Under the pieces are notes generated by a model that was not told the DNA's origin, ran no database searches, and saw only the letters and a program-made list of their open reading frames with translations. From Streptomyces tropicalis (GTDB lineage: Bacteria; Actinomycetota; Actinomycetes; Streptomycetales; Streptomycetaceae), in NCBI RefSeq assembly GCF_029269835.1, contig NZ_JARJBB010000015.1, forward strand, positions 1-64,000: DNA of 64,000 bases, given 5' to 3'. Position 1 is the first letter of the stretch. Every line of letters starts with the position of its first letter. Of this stretch, positions 34,288-42,396 are shown piece by piece. Made by a program: the position numbers and the translations under genes.

Positions 34288-35799
34288 ATGAGCGCCCTCG
34301 CGCTGTCCGTGCTGCTGTCGCTCGTCTCCGCCGTCGCCTACGCGGGCGGGGCGATCGTGCAGGAGCAGGTCGCGGTGTCCTGCGGCGGCGGACACGGTGC
34401 TGCGCTGCGCCGCCCGGTCTGGTGGACCGCGGTGGCGCTGAACGGTCTCGGCGGACTCCTGCACGTGGTCGCCCTCGCGTACGGCCCCCTCAGCCTGGTG
34501 CAGCCGCTCGGCGCGCTCACCATCGTGGTGGCACTGCCCATGGCGGCCTTCTTCGTGGGCCGCCGCGCGGGCGGCGCCGCCTGGCGGGGCGCGATCATGG
34601 CGACCGTCGGGCTCGCGGGCCTGCTGGCCCTGGTCGGCGCCTCCGCGGCGCAGTCGCTCGACACCGCCCAGCGGGTGGCCGTGGCCGTGGTCACCGCCTC
34701 GGCCGTGGCGTCGCTCATGGTCGCCGGACGCGCCGCCCACCGGCACCCCGCGGTGCGCAGCGTGCTGCTGGCCACCGCCGCCGGGCTGGCCTTCGGGATG
34801 TCCTCGGTGTTCACCAAGACCGTCGCGGTCGACTGGACCGACGGTGTGTCCGCCGCGGACCTGCCCGCCCTGGCCGTGATCGGCGTTCTCGCCACGGCCG
34901 GGATGCTGCTGTCGCAGGCGTCCTACCGGGGCGGCGGGCTCGCGGCCCCGCTGGCCACCCTGACCGTGGCGAACCCGGTGGCGGCCGCCGCGGTGGGCAT
35001 CACGATGTTCGGAGAAACCTTCCGCTACGGTCCGACGGGCACCGCGCTCGCCCTCGGCTGCGGCGTGGTCGCGGCGGGCGGGCTGATCCTGCTGACGACC
35101 GAGCGCATCGGCGGCACGGCAGGCGGCCCGTCGCCGGACGCGCCCCGCACGCCGGGCGCCGTGCCGGAGCAGGGCCCGGTTCGGGACCGGGCCGAGGTAC
35201 GGGACCTCGGCGCGGTACGGGACCTCGGCGCGGTACGGGACCGCTTCGTCGTCGGCATGCCGGTCGCCGCCGCGGAGTCGGGCGCCTCCGGGGAACGGGC
35301 GGCCGTCCCGGAGCCGTCCACCGCGCCGGGGGAACCGGCCACCGCACCGGAGGAGCCGGCCGCCGCCGCGGACCCGGCCGCCCGCGCGGGGACGGTCGCC
35401 GCTCCCGGGCCCACCGCCACCGCGGGGCCGGCCGGCGGCGCCCCTGCGCAGCCGGCCGCCGTTCCGGAGCCGCCCACCGGGCCGGAGGAGCCGGCGGCCG
35501 GGCCGGACGGGCGGCGACCGGACGGGCGGCGACGGTCCGGCGCTCCGGCCGCCGTCTCCGCACCGGTGCAGGTCTTCGTCGCGGTCCCGTGGCCGCGGCC
35601 CCTGACGTCGGCCGTGGTGTCCCGGCGGCCCCTGCCTCCGTACGGACCGGTGGGGCCCGCCTCCGCCCGGCCTGAAGGGCAGGGAGAGTCCTGTCCGTCC
35701 GGGCCGGAGGGCACACGGCTCGCCCTCGGCCCGTTCCCCGCGCACCGGTACGTGTCCGTGCCGGTCCTGGACCGGCACCGCACCCGGATCAGATCGTGA
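34288..35799 (+). CDS. DMT-superfamily (EamA/NIPA-like) transporter with long disordered C-terminal tail
   Basis: The 503-residue protein has about nine to ten hydrophobic helices in residues 1-275 with the paired DMT layout (LSLVSAVAYAGGAIVQEQVA; YGPLSLVQPLGALTIVVALP; ANPVAAAAVGITMFGE). It then carries an unusual cytoplasmic tail of about 220 residues rich in Pro, Ala, Glu and Arg, with a short VRDLGA repeat. NIPA-like members move magnesium or small metabolites; specificity is unknown. ATG 34288 follows AGAGGAG. The last 11 bp overlap the convergent hydrolase gene. Confidence 0.75.
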   Translation: MSALALSVLLSLVSAVAYAGGAIVQEQVAVSCGGGHGAALRRPVWWTAVALNGLGGLLHVVALAYGPLSLVQPLGALTIVVALPMAAFFVGRRAGGAAWRGAIMATVGLAGLLALVGASAAQSLDTAQRVAVAVVTASAVASLMVAGRAAHRHPAVRSVLLATAAGLAFGMSSVFTKTVAVDWTDGVSAADLPALAVIGVLATAGMLLSQASYRGGGLAAPLATLTVANPVAAAAVGITMFGETFRYGPTGTALALGCGVVAAGGLILLTTERIGGTAGGPSPDAPRTPGAVPEQGPVRDRAEVRDLGAVRDLGAVRDRFVVGMPVAAAESGASGERAAVPEPSTAPGEPATAPEEPAAAADPAARAGTVAAPGPTATAGPAGGAPAQPAAVPEPPTGPEEPAAGPDGRRPDGRRRSGAPAAVSAPVQVFVAVPWPRPLTSAVVSRRPLPPYGPVGPASARPEGQGESCPSGPEGTRLALGPFPAHRYVSVPVLDRHRTRIRS

Positions 35800-37057
35800 C
35801 GCCGCGGGCCCGGAGATAGGCGACCGGGTCCACGTCCGAACCGAAGTCGGGCCCCGTCCGCACCTCGAAGTGCAGATGAGGGCCCGTGACGTTCCCGGTG
35901 GCGCCCGAGCGGCCGATGCGCTGGCCGCCGCCGACGCTCTGCCCGGCCCGCACGGAGACCGCCGACAGGTGGCCGTACTGCGTGTAGCGGCCGTCGGCGT
36001 GCCGGATCACGACCTGGTAGCCGTACGAGCCGCCCCAGCCCGCGGCGACCACATGGCCGGATTCCACTGCCCGCACGGACGTCCCCGTGGGAACCACGAA
36101 GTCGACGCCCGTGTGGTAGCCCTTCGACCAGTGGCTGCCGGTGGCGTGGTACGCCGTGCCGAGCGGCCCGCTCACGGGAGCGACGACCGGCAGCGCCCTG
36201 GTGCCGGGGTGGTGCGACCGACCCGGTCCGGTGCGGCCGGACGTCCGGGCCGAGGTGGACTCGTGCGCCGGGGTGTTCGTGCGGCTCTTCTGGGACGGGT
36301 GGTGGGTGCGGTGCGCCGGGTGCTCGGACGGCGGGGTGTCCTTGTGGGGCTCCCGCGTCCGGGGAGTCGTGCGGGGCACGGACGTCGGGCGGATCGTGAG
36401 CCGCTCGCCCGGCAGGATCAAGTTCGGATCGTCCCCGACGACGGCGCGGTTGATCGCGTACAGCTCCTGCCAGCCGCCCACGACCCGGCGCTCCCCGGCG
36501 ATTCCGGAGAGGGTGTCCCCGCGGACCACGGTGTACATCTCGGCCGTCCCGGCCCGGGACTGCGGCGTGGTGTGCGGCTGCACGTCGCGCACGGACGTCC
36601 GGGCCGCCTGCGCCGCACCCGCGGGGTGGGGGGCGGGGCGCGGTGCGGAGGCGTCCGGATGGACCCCCGGATCGGCCCCGTCCCGGCCCAGTCCCGCCCG
36701 CACCGAGCACACCGGCCAGGCGCCGGGGCCCTGCCCGTCGAGCACCTTTTCGGCCACCGCGATCTGCTGGCCCCTGCTTGCCAGGTCGGCGCGCGCCGCG
36801 TACCGCGTCCCGCCGTACGCCTCCCAGGTGGACCGCGTGAACTGCAGCCCGCCGTAGAACCCGTTGCCGGTGTTGATGCTCCAGTCGCCGGTCGACTCGC
36901 AGGCCGCGACCTTGTTCCAGGTGGAGACGTCGGCCGCGTGGGCCGCTCCGGCGCCGATGAGCGGCAGGGCCATGCCGGCACCGCCCGCCGTGACGGTGAG
37001 TGACGCGCGATTGATCCTGTTCGGCTGATACCGGCGGTGCCGGCCGCGTGCGGCCAT
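35789..37057 (-). CDS. Secreted cell-wall hydrolase: transglycosylase-like, LysM and M23 peptidase domains
   Basis: The 422-residue protein has a signal peptide ending near GAAHAAD, an Rpf/transglycosylase-like domain (about 35-115, with WNKVAACESTGDWSINTGNG holding the catalytic Glu), a LysM domain (about 170-220, YTVVRGDTLSGIAGE), a Pro/Thr/His-rich linker and an M23 peptidase domain (about 305-415) with HTGVDF and HLHFE, the zinc ligands. It should cut both glycan and peptide parts of peptidoglycan during growth or germination. ATG 37057 follows a GAGGGGG-type site. It overlaps the transporter gene tail to tail. Confidence 0.87.
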   Translation of the reverse strand: MAARGRHRRYQPNRINRASLTVTAGGAGMALPLIGAGAAHAADVSTWNKVAACESTGDWSINTGNGFYGGLQFTRSTWEAYGGTRYAARADLASRGQQIAVAEKVLDGQGPGAWPVCSVRAGLGRDGADPGVHPDASAPRPAPHPAGAAQAARTSVRDVQPHTTPQSRAGTAEMYTVVRGDTLSGIAGERRVVGGWQELYAINRAVVGDDPNLILPGERLTIRPTSVPRTTPRTREPHKDTPPSEHPAHRTHHPSQKSRTNTPAHESTSARTSGRTGPGRSHHPGTRALPVVAPVSGPLGTAYHATGSHWSKGYHTGVDFVVPTGTSVRAVESGHVVAAGWGGSYGYQVVIRHADGRYTQYGHLSAVSVRAGQSVGGGQRIGRSGATGNVTGPHLHFEVRTGPDFGSDVDPVAYLRARGVTI

Positions 37058-37373
37058 GTCTGAATCCCCCTCGCCATGCGTCAGGAGGGGCAAAAGTAAA
37101 CGCCGTCAACAGGCCATGACAAGACGGCTATCGGCCGCTTCGGCGCCCCAAATCACCGTCGTGGAAAGCTACTTGCCCGGATCGGTCACATCCGCGCTGA
37201 GGCGGTGGGCGCCCGCGGTGCGTAAGGAAGCGTGTGGGATCCGGATGTGCGGTTGCCGTACCGGCACGTCAGGATGGGCGAGGGGCCCCGGGCACGCGCG
37301 TGCCGGCGGCCGCGGAGCCCACCACCGGCAGCAGGACCCACGCGACCCATCGGATTCTTGAGGAGCAGGCGGA
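37058..37373. other. Divergent promoter region between hydrolase gene and gnd
   Basis: On the minus strand TTGTCA and TTACTT are 17 bp apart, ending about 50 bp before the hydrolase start, a plausible promoter. Rpf/LysM genes in Streptomyces often follow a cyclic-di-AMP (ydaO) riboswitch; I looked for that motif and could not find it convincingly. No gene fits here. Confidence 0.4.
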
Positions 37374-38816
37374 ATGAGCACTACAGCCCAGATCGGCGTC
37401 ACGGGGCTCGCGGTCATGGGCCGCAACCTCGCCCGCAACTTCGCCCGCAACGGCTACACGGTCGCGGTGCACAACCGGACGGCGTCCCGGACGCACGCGC
37501 TGGTGGAGGAGTTCGGGCACGAGGGCGACTTCGTCGCGGCCGAGACCGCCAAGGAGTTCGTGGCGGCGCTGGAGCGGCCGCGCCGCCTGGTCGTCATGGT
37601 GAAGGCGGGCGATCCGACCGACGCGGTGATCCGGGAGTTCGCGCCGCAGCTGGAGCCCGGCGACATGATCATCGACGGGGGCAACGCGCACTTCGCGGAC
37701 ACCCGGCGCCGCGAGCGCGAGCTGCGCGAGCAGGGCATCCATTTCGTCGGCACCGGGATCTCGGGCGGTGAGGAGGGCGCGCTGCACGGACCGAGCATCA
37801 TGCCGGGCGGCTCCACGGAGTCGTACGGATCGCTCGGCCCGATGCTGGAGAAGATCTCCGCGAAGGCCTCCGACGGCGCGCCGTGCGTCACGCACGTGGG
37901 CCCGGACGGCGCCGGCCACTTCGTGAAGATGGTGCACAACGGCATCGAGTACGCCGACATGCAGCTGATCGGCGAGGCCTACCAGCTGCTGAGGGACGTG
38001 GCCGGGTACTCCCCCGCGCAGATCGCGGACATCTTCCGCACCTGGAACACCGGCCGGCTCGACTCCTACCTGATCGAGATCACCGCCGAGGTGCTGTCGC
38101 ACGTGGACGCGGCGACGGGCGAACCCTTCGTGGACGTCGTGGTGGACCAGGCCGAGCAGAAGGGCACCGGCCGCTGGACCGTGCAGATCGCGCTGGACCT
38201 CGGCGTGCCGGTGTCCGGGATCGCCGAGGCGGTGTTCGCCCGGTCGCTGTCCGGTCACGCCGCGCTGCGGGAGGCCTCCCGCGGGCTCGCCGGACCGCGT
38301 CCCACGCCGCTGAGCGAGTCGGAGGCCGCCGCGTTCGCCGACCGGGTGGAGCAGGCGCTGTACGCCTCGAAGATCGTGTCGTACACCCAGGGCTTCCACG
38401 AGATCGCCGCGGGCAGCGAGGAGTACGGCTGGGACATCGACCTGGGTGCCGTCTCGTCCATCTGGCGCGGCGGCTGCATCATCCGCGCGGCCTTCCTCGA
38501 CCGGATCCGCGCCGCGTACGACACCCGGCCGGACCTGCCGAGCCTGCTGTCCGACGCGACCTTCGCGCAGGAGATCGCCGCGGCGCAGGACGACTGGCGC
38601 GAGGTGCTGGTCGCTGCGACCCGCCAGGGCGTGCCGACGCCGGGCTTCGCGGCCGCGCTCGCCTACTACGACGCCCTGCGCGCCGAACGCCTCCCGGCCG
38701 CCCTCACCCAGGGCCAGCGCGACTTCTTCGGCGCCCACACCTACCGCCGCGTCGACCGCGACGGCGCGTTCCACACGCTGTGGGGCGGCGACCGCTCGGA
38801 GGTCGTCGCGGGCTGA
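37374..38816 (+). CDS. gnd: 6-phosphogluconate dehydrogenase (decarboxylating)
   Basis: The 480-residue protein has the N-terminal dinucleotide motif GVTGLAVMGRNLA with NRT after beta 2 (NADP preference), GTGISGGEEGALHGPSIMPG, the catalytic Lys in GHFVKMVHNGIEY (about 186) and the all-helical C-terminal domain. This is the long, dimeric pentose-phosphate-pathway form. It oxidises 6-phosphogluconate to ribulose-5-phosphate, giving NADPH. A GAGGAG ribosome site precedes ATG 37374. A strong hairpin lies about 210 bp downstream. Confidence 0.93.
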   Translation: MSTTAQIGVTGLAVMGRNLARNFARNGYTVAVHNRTASRTHALVEEFGHEGDFVAAETAKEFVAALERPRRLVVMVKAGDPTDAVIREFAPQLEPGDMIIDGGNAHFADTRRRERELREQGIHFVGTGISGGEEGALHGPSIMPGGSTESYGSLGPMLEKISAKASDGAPCVTHVGPDGAGHFVKMVHNGIEYADMQLIGEAYQLLRDVAGYSPAQIADIFRTWNTGRLDSYLIEITAEVLSHVDAATGEPFVDVVVDQAEQKGTGRWTVQIALDLGVPVSGIAEAVFARSLSGHAALREASRGLAGPRPTPLSESEAAAFADRVEQALYASKIVSYTQGFHEIAAGSEEYGWDIDLGAVSSIWRGGCIIRAAFLDRIRAAYDTRPDLPSLLSDATFAQEIAAAQDDWREVLVAATRQGVPTPGFAAALAYYDALRAERLPAALTQGQRDFFGAHTYRRVDRDGAFHTLWGGDRSEVVAG

Positions 38817-39198
38817 GGGCCGTCCCGCCATCCCGGGTGGATCGGCGCGCGACGTCGGATGCGGTGCACCGTACGGCGGAGGGTCGTCCTCCTACGGGGC
38901 ACGGGGCGTGTCCGGTCGAACCGACGACGCGGCGAGGCGCCGTGGCTGCCGTCGTGCGCCCGCCAGGGAACACGGAACAGCCGTCAGGGTGGCGCGCACC
39001 CGGGTGCGTCCCGGGGCGGTGGCACGAGAAGGGGTGGGCGCCGTCGAGGGGCGCCCACCCCTTTGTGCTGCGGACATGTCCTTCTGTTCCGTGCCGGCCT
39101 GTGTTCCGCCGCATCCCGGCGTCACCGGCAGGCCCGGTGCGCTCACCCTCCCGCTAAAGGCCCTCCCCGCGGATCGGGACGTCCTGCGGACGCGCCCG
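38817..39198. other. Region after gnd, no gene supported
   Basis: 382 bp separate gnd from the convergent proline-rich gene. Frames here lack ribosome sites and homology I can recognise. The main feature is the hairpin at 39029-39063. Confidence 0.45.
39029..39063. terminator. Strong bidirectional hairpin terminator
   Basis: AAGGGGTGGGCGCC pairs perfectly with GGCGCCCACCCCTT (14 bp) around a GTCGAGG loop, followed by TTTG on the plus strand. It lies between convergent genes and probably ends transcripts from both sides. Confidence 0.8.
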
Positions 39199-39492
39199 TC
39201 AGGTGAGGGGCGGACCCGGTTCCGGCGAGGGCACCGGCTCGGGGCCGGGCGGGATCGGGGACGGACCGGGCTCCGGCGGAGGCCCGGGCACGGGCGGCGC
39301 GGGAGGGGTGGGCCCGGGTCCCGGTGGTCCGGGGGCCGGGGGCGTGGGCACCGGCGCGGGCGGGCCGGGGGGCGGCTCGGGGACGGGCGGCGGCTCCGGG
39401 GCCGGAACCGGGTGCGGGGGTTCGGGGTCCGGCCCCGGCCCGGGACCCGGCGTGGGCGCGGGCGGCACGGGGTCGGGGTACGGGTTCGTCAT
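39199..39492 (-). CDS. Small proline-rich protein
   Basis: The 97-residue protein is almost entirely Pro/Gly/Glu/Pro-Ala low complexity (MTNPYPDPVPPAPTPGPGPG at the start) with no signal peptide or membrane helix. ATG 39492 follows GGAGGA, so translation is likely despite the simple sequence. It is intrinsically disordered; no function can be offered. It lies downstream of the panD-racemase pair on the same strand with 131 bp between. Confidence 0.5.
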   Translation of the reverse strand: MTNPYPDPVPPAPTPGPGPGPDPEPPHPVPAPEPPPVPEPPPGPPAPVPTPPAPGPPGPGPTPPAPPVPGPPPEPGPSPIPPGPEPVPSPEPGPPLT

Positions 39493-39623
39493 GGCGTCCT
39501 CCGGCCAGTCGTCGACGTCGGCTCTGGACTACTCCCCCCGCCTACCCGTCCCCCCGTCCCCCAGTCACCCGGCTGCCCCGCACGACCCGGTCGGGCCACC
39601 CGGAGACGCAGGTACCGGACGCC

Positions 39624-40280
39624 TCACCGGTCCCGTGCGCCGCCCTCCCCGGCCACGGCCCGCGCGGCGGCGGCCAGGCCCGGACGGGGACTGGCCAGCA
39701 CCGGCAGCGGCGTGACCGTCAGGGACGCCGCCGGCGCCATGGACGCCTGGGCGAGGACCACGGCGTCGGCGTCGCGGACGCGGTCGGCCACGGCGGCGAC
39801 CTCGCGGACGTAGCCGTCGCGGTCGCCCGCCTCGAAGCGGGCCCAGGCCCCGTCCGCGACGACGGCGCTGACCTCGGCCGGACGGCCCGCACGACGGGCC
39901 TCCTCCTCGATCAGCGCGACGGTCGGCGCGACGGTGCTCCGGACGGCCGCCACGACGACGACGCGCCGCCCGGCGGCCACCGCGGCGGCCGCCATCGGCC
40001 GGTCGACCCGCAGCACGGGCAGCCCGGCCGCGGCGCCGGCCGCCTCCGCGACGCCGCCGATGGTGGAACACGTGCAGAGCACGGCCCCGGCCCCCTCCGC
40101 GGCGGCCCGGCCGAGGACGTCCCGGACCGCGCCCGCCACGGCGCCGGGGCCGTCGCGGCGGGCGCGCGCGAGCAGCTCCTCGTCGACGAAGTGCCGTAGC
40201 CGCAGGCCGGGATGGTCCTCGTCGCGCAGCGCGTCGAAGACCGGCACGTGCACCGGGGACGTGTGCAGCAGGGCGAGCAC
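39624..40280 (-). CDS. Aspartate/glutamate racemase-like protein
   Basis: The 218-residue protein resembles the Asp/Glu/hydantoin racemase superfamily: it begins LALLHTSPVHVPVF and has GAVLCTCSTIGG (about 67-78) with the first catalytic-type Cys. The second half-site, normally a Cys in a GCT/S motif, reads VVLAQASM, so the two-base Cys pair appears incomplete. Its GTG start lies 2 nt after the panD stop, implying translational coupling. A role linked to aspartate or beta-alanine is suggested by that, but true racemase activity is doubtful. Confidence 0.7.
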   Translation of the reverse strand: MLALLHTSPVHVPVFDALRDEDHPGLRLRHFVDEELLARARRDGPGAVAGAVRDVLGRAAAEGAGAVLCTCSTIGGVAEAAGAAAGLPVLRVDRPMAAAAVAAGRRVVVVAAVRSTVAPTVALIEEEARRAGRPAEVSAVVADGAWARFEAGDRDGYVREVAAVADRVRDADAVVLAQASMAPAASLTVTPLPVLASPRPGLAAAARAVAGEGGARDR

Positions 40281-40282
40281 GG

Positions 40283-40708
40283 TCAGCGCTCCGCCGGCAC
40301 GGCCTGCGGGCTCCGCTCCTGGTCCGAGCCCGGCACCGGGGCGGAGGCGTCGGCCCCCAGCGCGACGATGCGGTTGTCGCGGTCCACGTGCACGACCCGG
40401 GGTTCGAGGGCCCGCGCCTCGGCGTCGGTCACCTGGGCGTAGCTGATGACGATGACGAGGTCGCCGGGGTGGACGAGATGGGCGGCGGCCCCGTTGATCC
40501 CGACGACACCGGAGCCGCGCTCCCCCTCGATGACGTACGTCTCCAGGCGGGCGCCGTTGGTGATGTCGACGATGTGGACGAGCTCGCCCGGCAGCAGATC
40601 GGCGGCATCGAGCAGATCGGCGTCGATGGTCACCGATCCCACGTAGTGCAGGTCGGCCTGGGTGACGGTGGCGCGGTGGATCTTGGACTTGAACATTGTA
40701 CGAAACAC
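40283..40708 (-). CDS. panD: Aspartate 1-decarboxylase proenzyme
   Basis: The 141-residue proenzyme matches PanD: MFRTMFKSKIHRATVTQADL, then HYVGSVTID with the Gly24-Ser25 self-cleavage site that generates the pyruvoyl group, and GINGAAAHLVHPGD. It makes beta-alanine for pantothenate and CoA. The GTG at 40708 follows GGGAG by 8 nt. The extra C-terminal tail (about 25 residues) is low complexity. The start region and the leader block at 40731-40760 have a near-copy at 60573-60656. Confidence 0.93.
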   Translation of the reverse strand: MFRTMFKSKIHRATVTQADLHYVGSVTIDADLLDAADLLPGELVHIVDITNGARLETYVIEGERGSGVVGINGAAAHLVHPGDLVIVISYAQVTDAEARALEPRVVHVDRDNRIVALGADASAPVPGSDQERSPQAVPAER

Positions 40709-41107
40709 GAAGAAACTCCCGATTCGTTCTGCTCCCTGCCTGCTTTGCAGGTCAAGGGCGATGCCGGGAGGCTACAACGTTTCGCATGCGGGGTCAGCTG
40801 TCGCCAGTGTTCGAGACGCACACTGACCCGTTGCTGACTTTTCTGACGGCGCGCCAGTCGCACGAGCGCGTGGGCCGTGGCACGTCGACACGCTTTCCTT
40901 TCCAGTCGGGTCTGGAGGTGAATCTGCTCCCGCACTCTGTCGCGGAACGACGTGACCGCGTACGCACTGCGCTTCGCGGGAGCATGCGTTCACAAGCACG
41001 GTGCGCCAGGCTCGCCTGCCGTCGCCGTCCCAACTGGGGTGACTGCCCGGTGGGCTCACCCGGAATACGGCGGCCGCCTCGACGAGTGCGGCCGCCGCCG
41101 CTCGACG
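40709..41107. other. Intergenic region upstream of panD
   Basis: The first 50 bp hold the panD leader, with a CCTGC-AAA-GCAGG hairpin (minus strand, within 40731-40760). Beyond that no frame has both a ribosome site and recognisable similarity. The GC content falls relative to the left part, marking the entry to accessory DNA. Confidence 0.4.
41068..41097 (-). terminator. Hairpin terminator after the 41108 frame
   Basis: CGGCGGCCGC and GCGGCCGCCG form a perfect 10-bp stem with a 10-nt loop, 11 bp past the stop of the minus-strand frame at 41108. Its placement supports a real (perhaps former) gene there. Confidence 0.55.
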
Positions 41108-41368
41108 TCAGCCGTCGTGGACCAGCGACCCAGCCACGGTTGCAGCGCCCTCAACGCGCGTCCGCCCTCCATTCCCAAGGCGGTCAGCGCAGGGAGTGGG
41201 TGCCCCGCGGGAGGCCGAACAGACGGAGGCGGCGATCTCCGCCACAGCGGCGAGGAGTTCACGCGCGAGCACATCGACACCGACGATCAGCGTGTTCGGC
41301 AGGCGTGCCGGCCGGGGCCCGGTGTGATGGACGCGGCCGGGTAGTGCGTCGGTAAGGCGCAGGCGCAT
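41108..41368 (-). pseudogene. Degenerate small gene, unknown family
   Basis: The frame encodes MRLRLTDALPGRVHHTGPRP and then PNTLIVGVDVLARELLAAVA, which looks like genuine protein sequence. Around 41200 the sensible reading appears to move to another frame (ALRALQPWLGRW). It may extend upstream as EFRVYDSGD. The start codon is uncertain and the ribosome site weak. I treat it as a probable frameshifted remnant; sequencing of relatives would decide. Confidence 0.3.
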
Positions 41369-41569
41369 GTCCCCGGAGTCGTACACGCGGAACTCGACAT
41401 CCTGGCCGGCGCATCCGGACCAGCGCCGCCCAGAGTGGCGGTCATGTGCGGGCGCAGCAAGCCCGCGACGATCGCCGCCAGCCCCCGTCCACATGGCCTT
41501 GGCGACTAGAGGCAACCAACGCGGCCAGACCACCCGGCATCCGGTGAACCGTGTGGTCACGGCACGGGA

Positions 41570-41959
41570 TCAAGCGCTCCGCGTCGGCATGAGACGGGCG
41601 GCCAGCGCGGCGGCGAACTCCTCGGCCCGTGCCAGCTGGGTGCGCAGATCTGTCACACGCTCAGCAGCGGCCCGCTCGAAACCGCGCACCCGCTCCAGGC
41701 ATCCCTCCCGCTCGTCGGCGGTCAGCACCTCGCCGGAGTCGAGGCGGTCGGTGGCGTCCAGCAGGTCGCGCATCTGTTCAAGGGTGAAGCCGAGTGGTTT
41801 CATGCGGCGGATGACCATCAGGCGGGCGACGTCGCCCTCGGCGTACAGGCGGAAGCCGCCCTGCGAGCGGGTGGAGGGGACGACGAGTCCCGCCTCCTCG
41901 TAGTGCCGGATGGTACGCAGGGACAACTCGGTCCGCTCAGCGACCTCACCGATCTGCAT
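41570..41959 (-). CDS. MerR-family transcriptional regulator
   Basis: The 129-residue protein has the MerR winged helix (MQIGEVAERTELSLRTIRHY, then EEAGLVVPSTRSQGGFRLYA) and a C-terminal coiled coil (about 85-125). No Cys cluster for metal sensing is visible. ATG 41959 begins the conserved fold; a GTG five codons upstream (41974) is an alternative. It is divergent from the SulP transporter gene and a MerR-type palindrome lies between them, so control of SulP and itself is very likely. Confidence 0.88.
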   Translation of the reverse strand: MQIGEVAERTELSLRTIRHYEEAGLVVPSTRSQGGFRLYAEGDVARLMVIRRMKPLGFTLEQMRDLLDATDRLDSGEVLTADEREGCLERVRGFERAAAERVTDLRTQLARAEEFAAALAARLMPTRSA

Positions 41960-42035
41960 GTGCTTGCCGTCCACGTCGCCGATCTGGCCCTTCTCTCTCC
42001 GCGCGGTGCTGCGACACACCCCGAGACCAATCCCT

Positions 42036-42056
42036 ACTCTAACGTCAGGGTAGAGT
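42036..42056. promoter_or_regulatory. MerR-type operator
   Basis: ACTCTA (42036-42041) and TAGAGT (42051-42056) form an inverted repeat around AACGTCAGG, in the ACTCTAACGTCAGGGTAGAGT style typical of MerR operators lying in over-long promoter spacers. It sits between the MerR gene and the SulP gene. Confidence 0.7.
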
Positions 42057-42180
42057 TGTCGACGGTGAGAGACGGCCTGAGAGCCTCTCTCCCTCGCTTT
42101 ACGGTGCGGGCCGGCGGCCCGGCTGCTGTCGGGGCCGATGCCGCCCTCGGCAAAGGGTATTGAGTCCCGCAGGAGACAGC

Positions 42181-42225
42181 GTGCACGAGCCCACGACGCC
42201 CAGCGCCGACGCCTGCCCGCCGTGA
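42181..42225 (+). other. Possible 14-codon leader ORF ahead of SulP
   Basis: GTG 42181 follows GCAGGAG by 6 nt, a better ribosome site than any seen for SulP itself. It encodes VHEPTTPSADACPP and stops, in the same frame as SulP. It may be a leader peptide, or the original SulP start cut off by a nonsense change. Confidence 0.3.
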
Positions 42226-42396
42226 CCCGCCGCCCCTGACACCGGTCGAGTCGCGGGCATGCGCCCGCCGCTCCCTCGAAGTCTTCCGGCCCGCATCCGG
42301 TGGGCCGGCCACGGCCTGCCGTCCGGGCTCGCCGTGCCCGTCCGTGCACCGAGGCCCACCGCCCTGCTGCGCCCTAGCTCGACAGGTAATAGGCCC

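Noticed and set aside
37058..37373. Cyclic-di-AMP (ydaO) riboswitch ahead of the transglycosylase-LysM-M23 gene
   Set aside because: Expected from the gene type, but I could not match the conserved core in the minus-strand leader. A covariance-model search would settle it.
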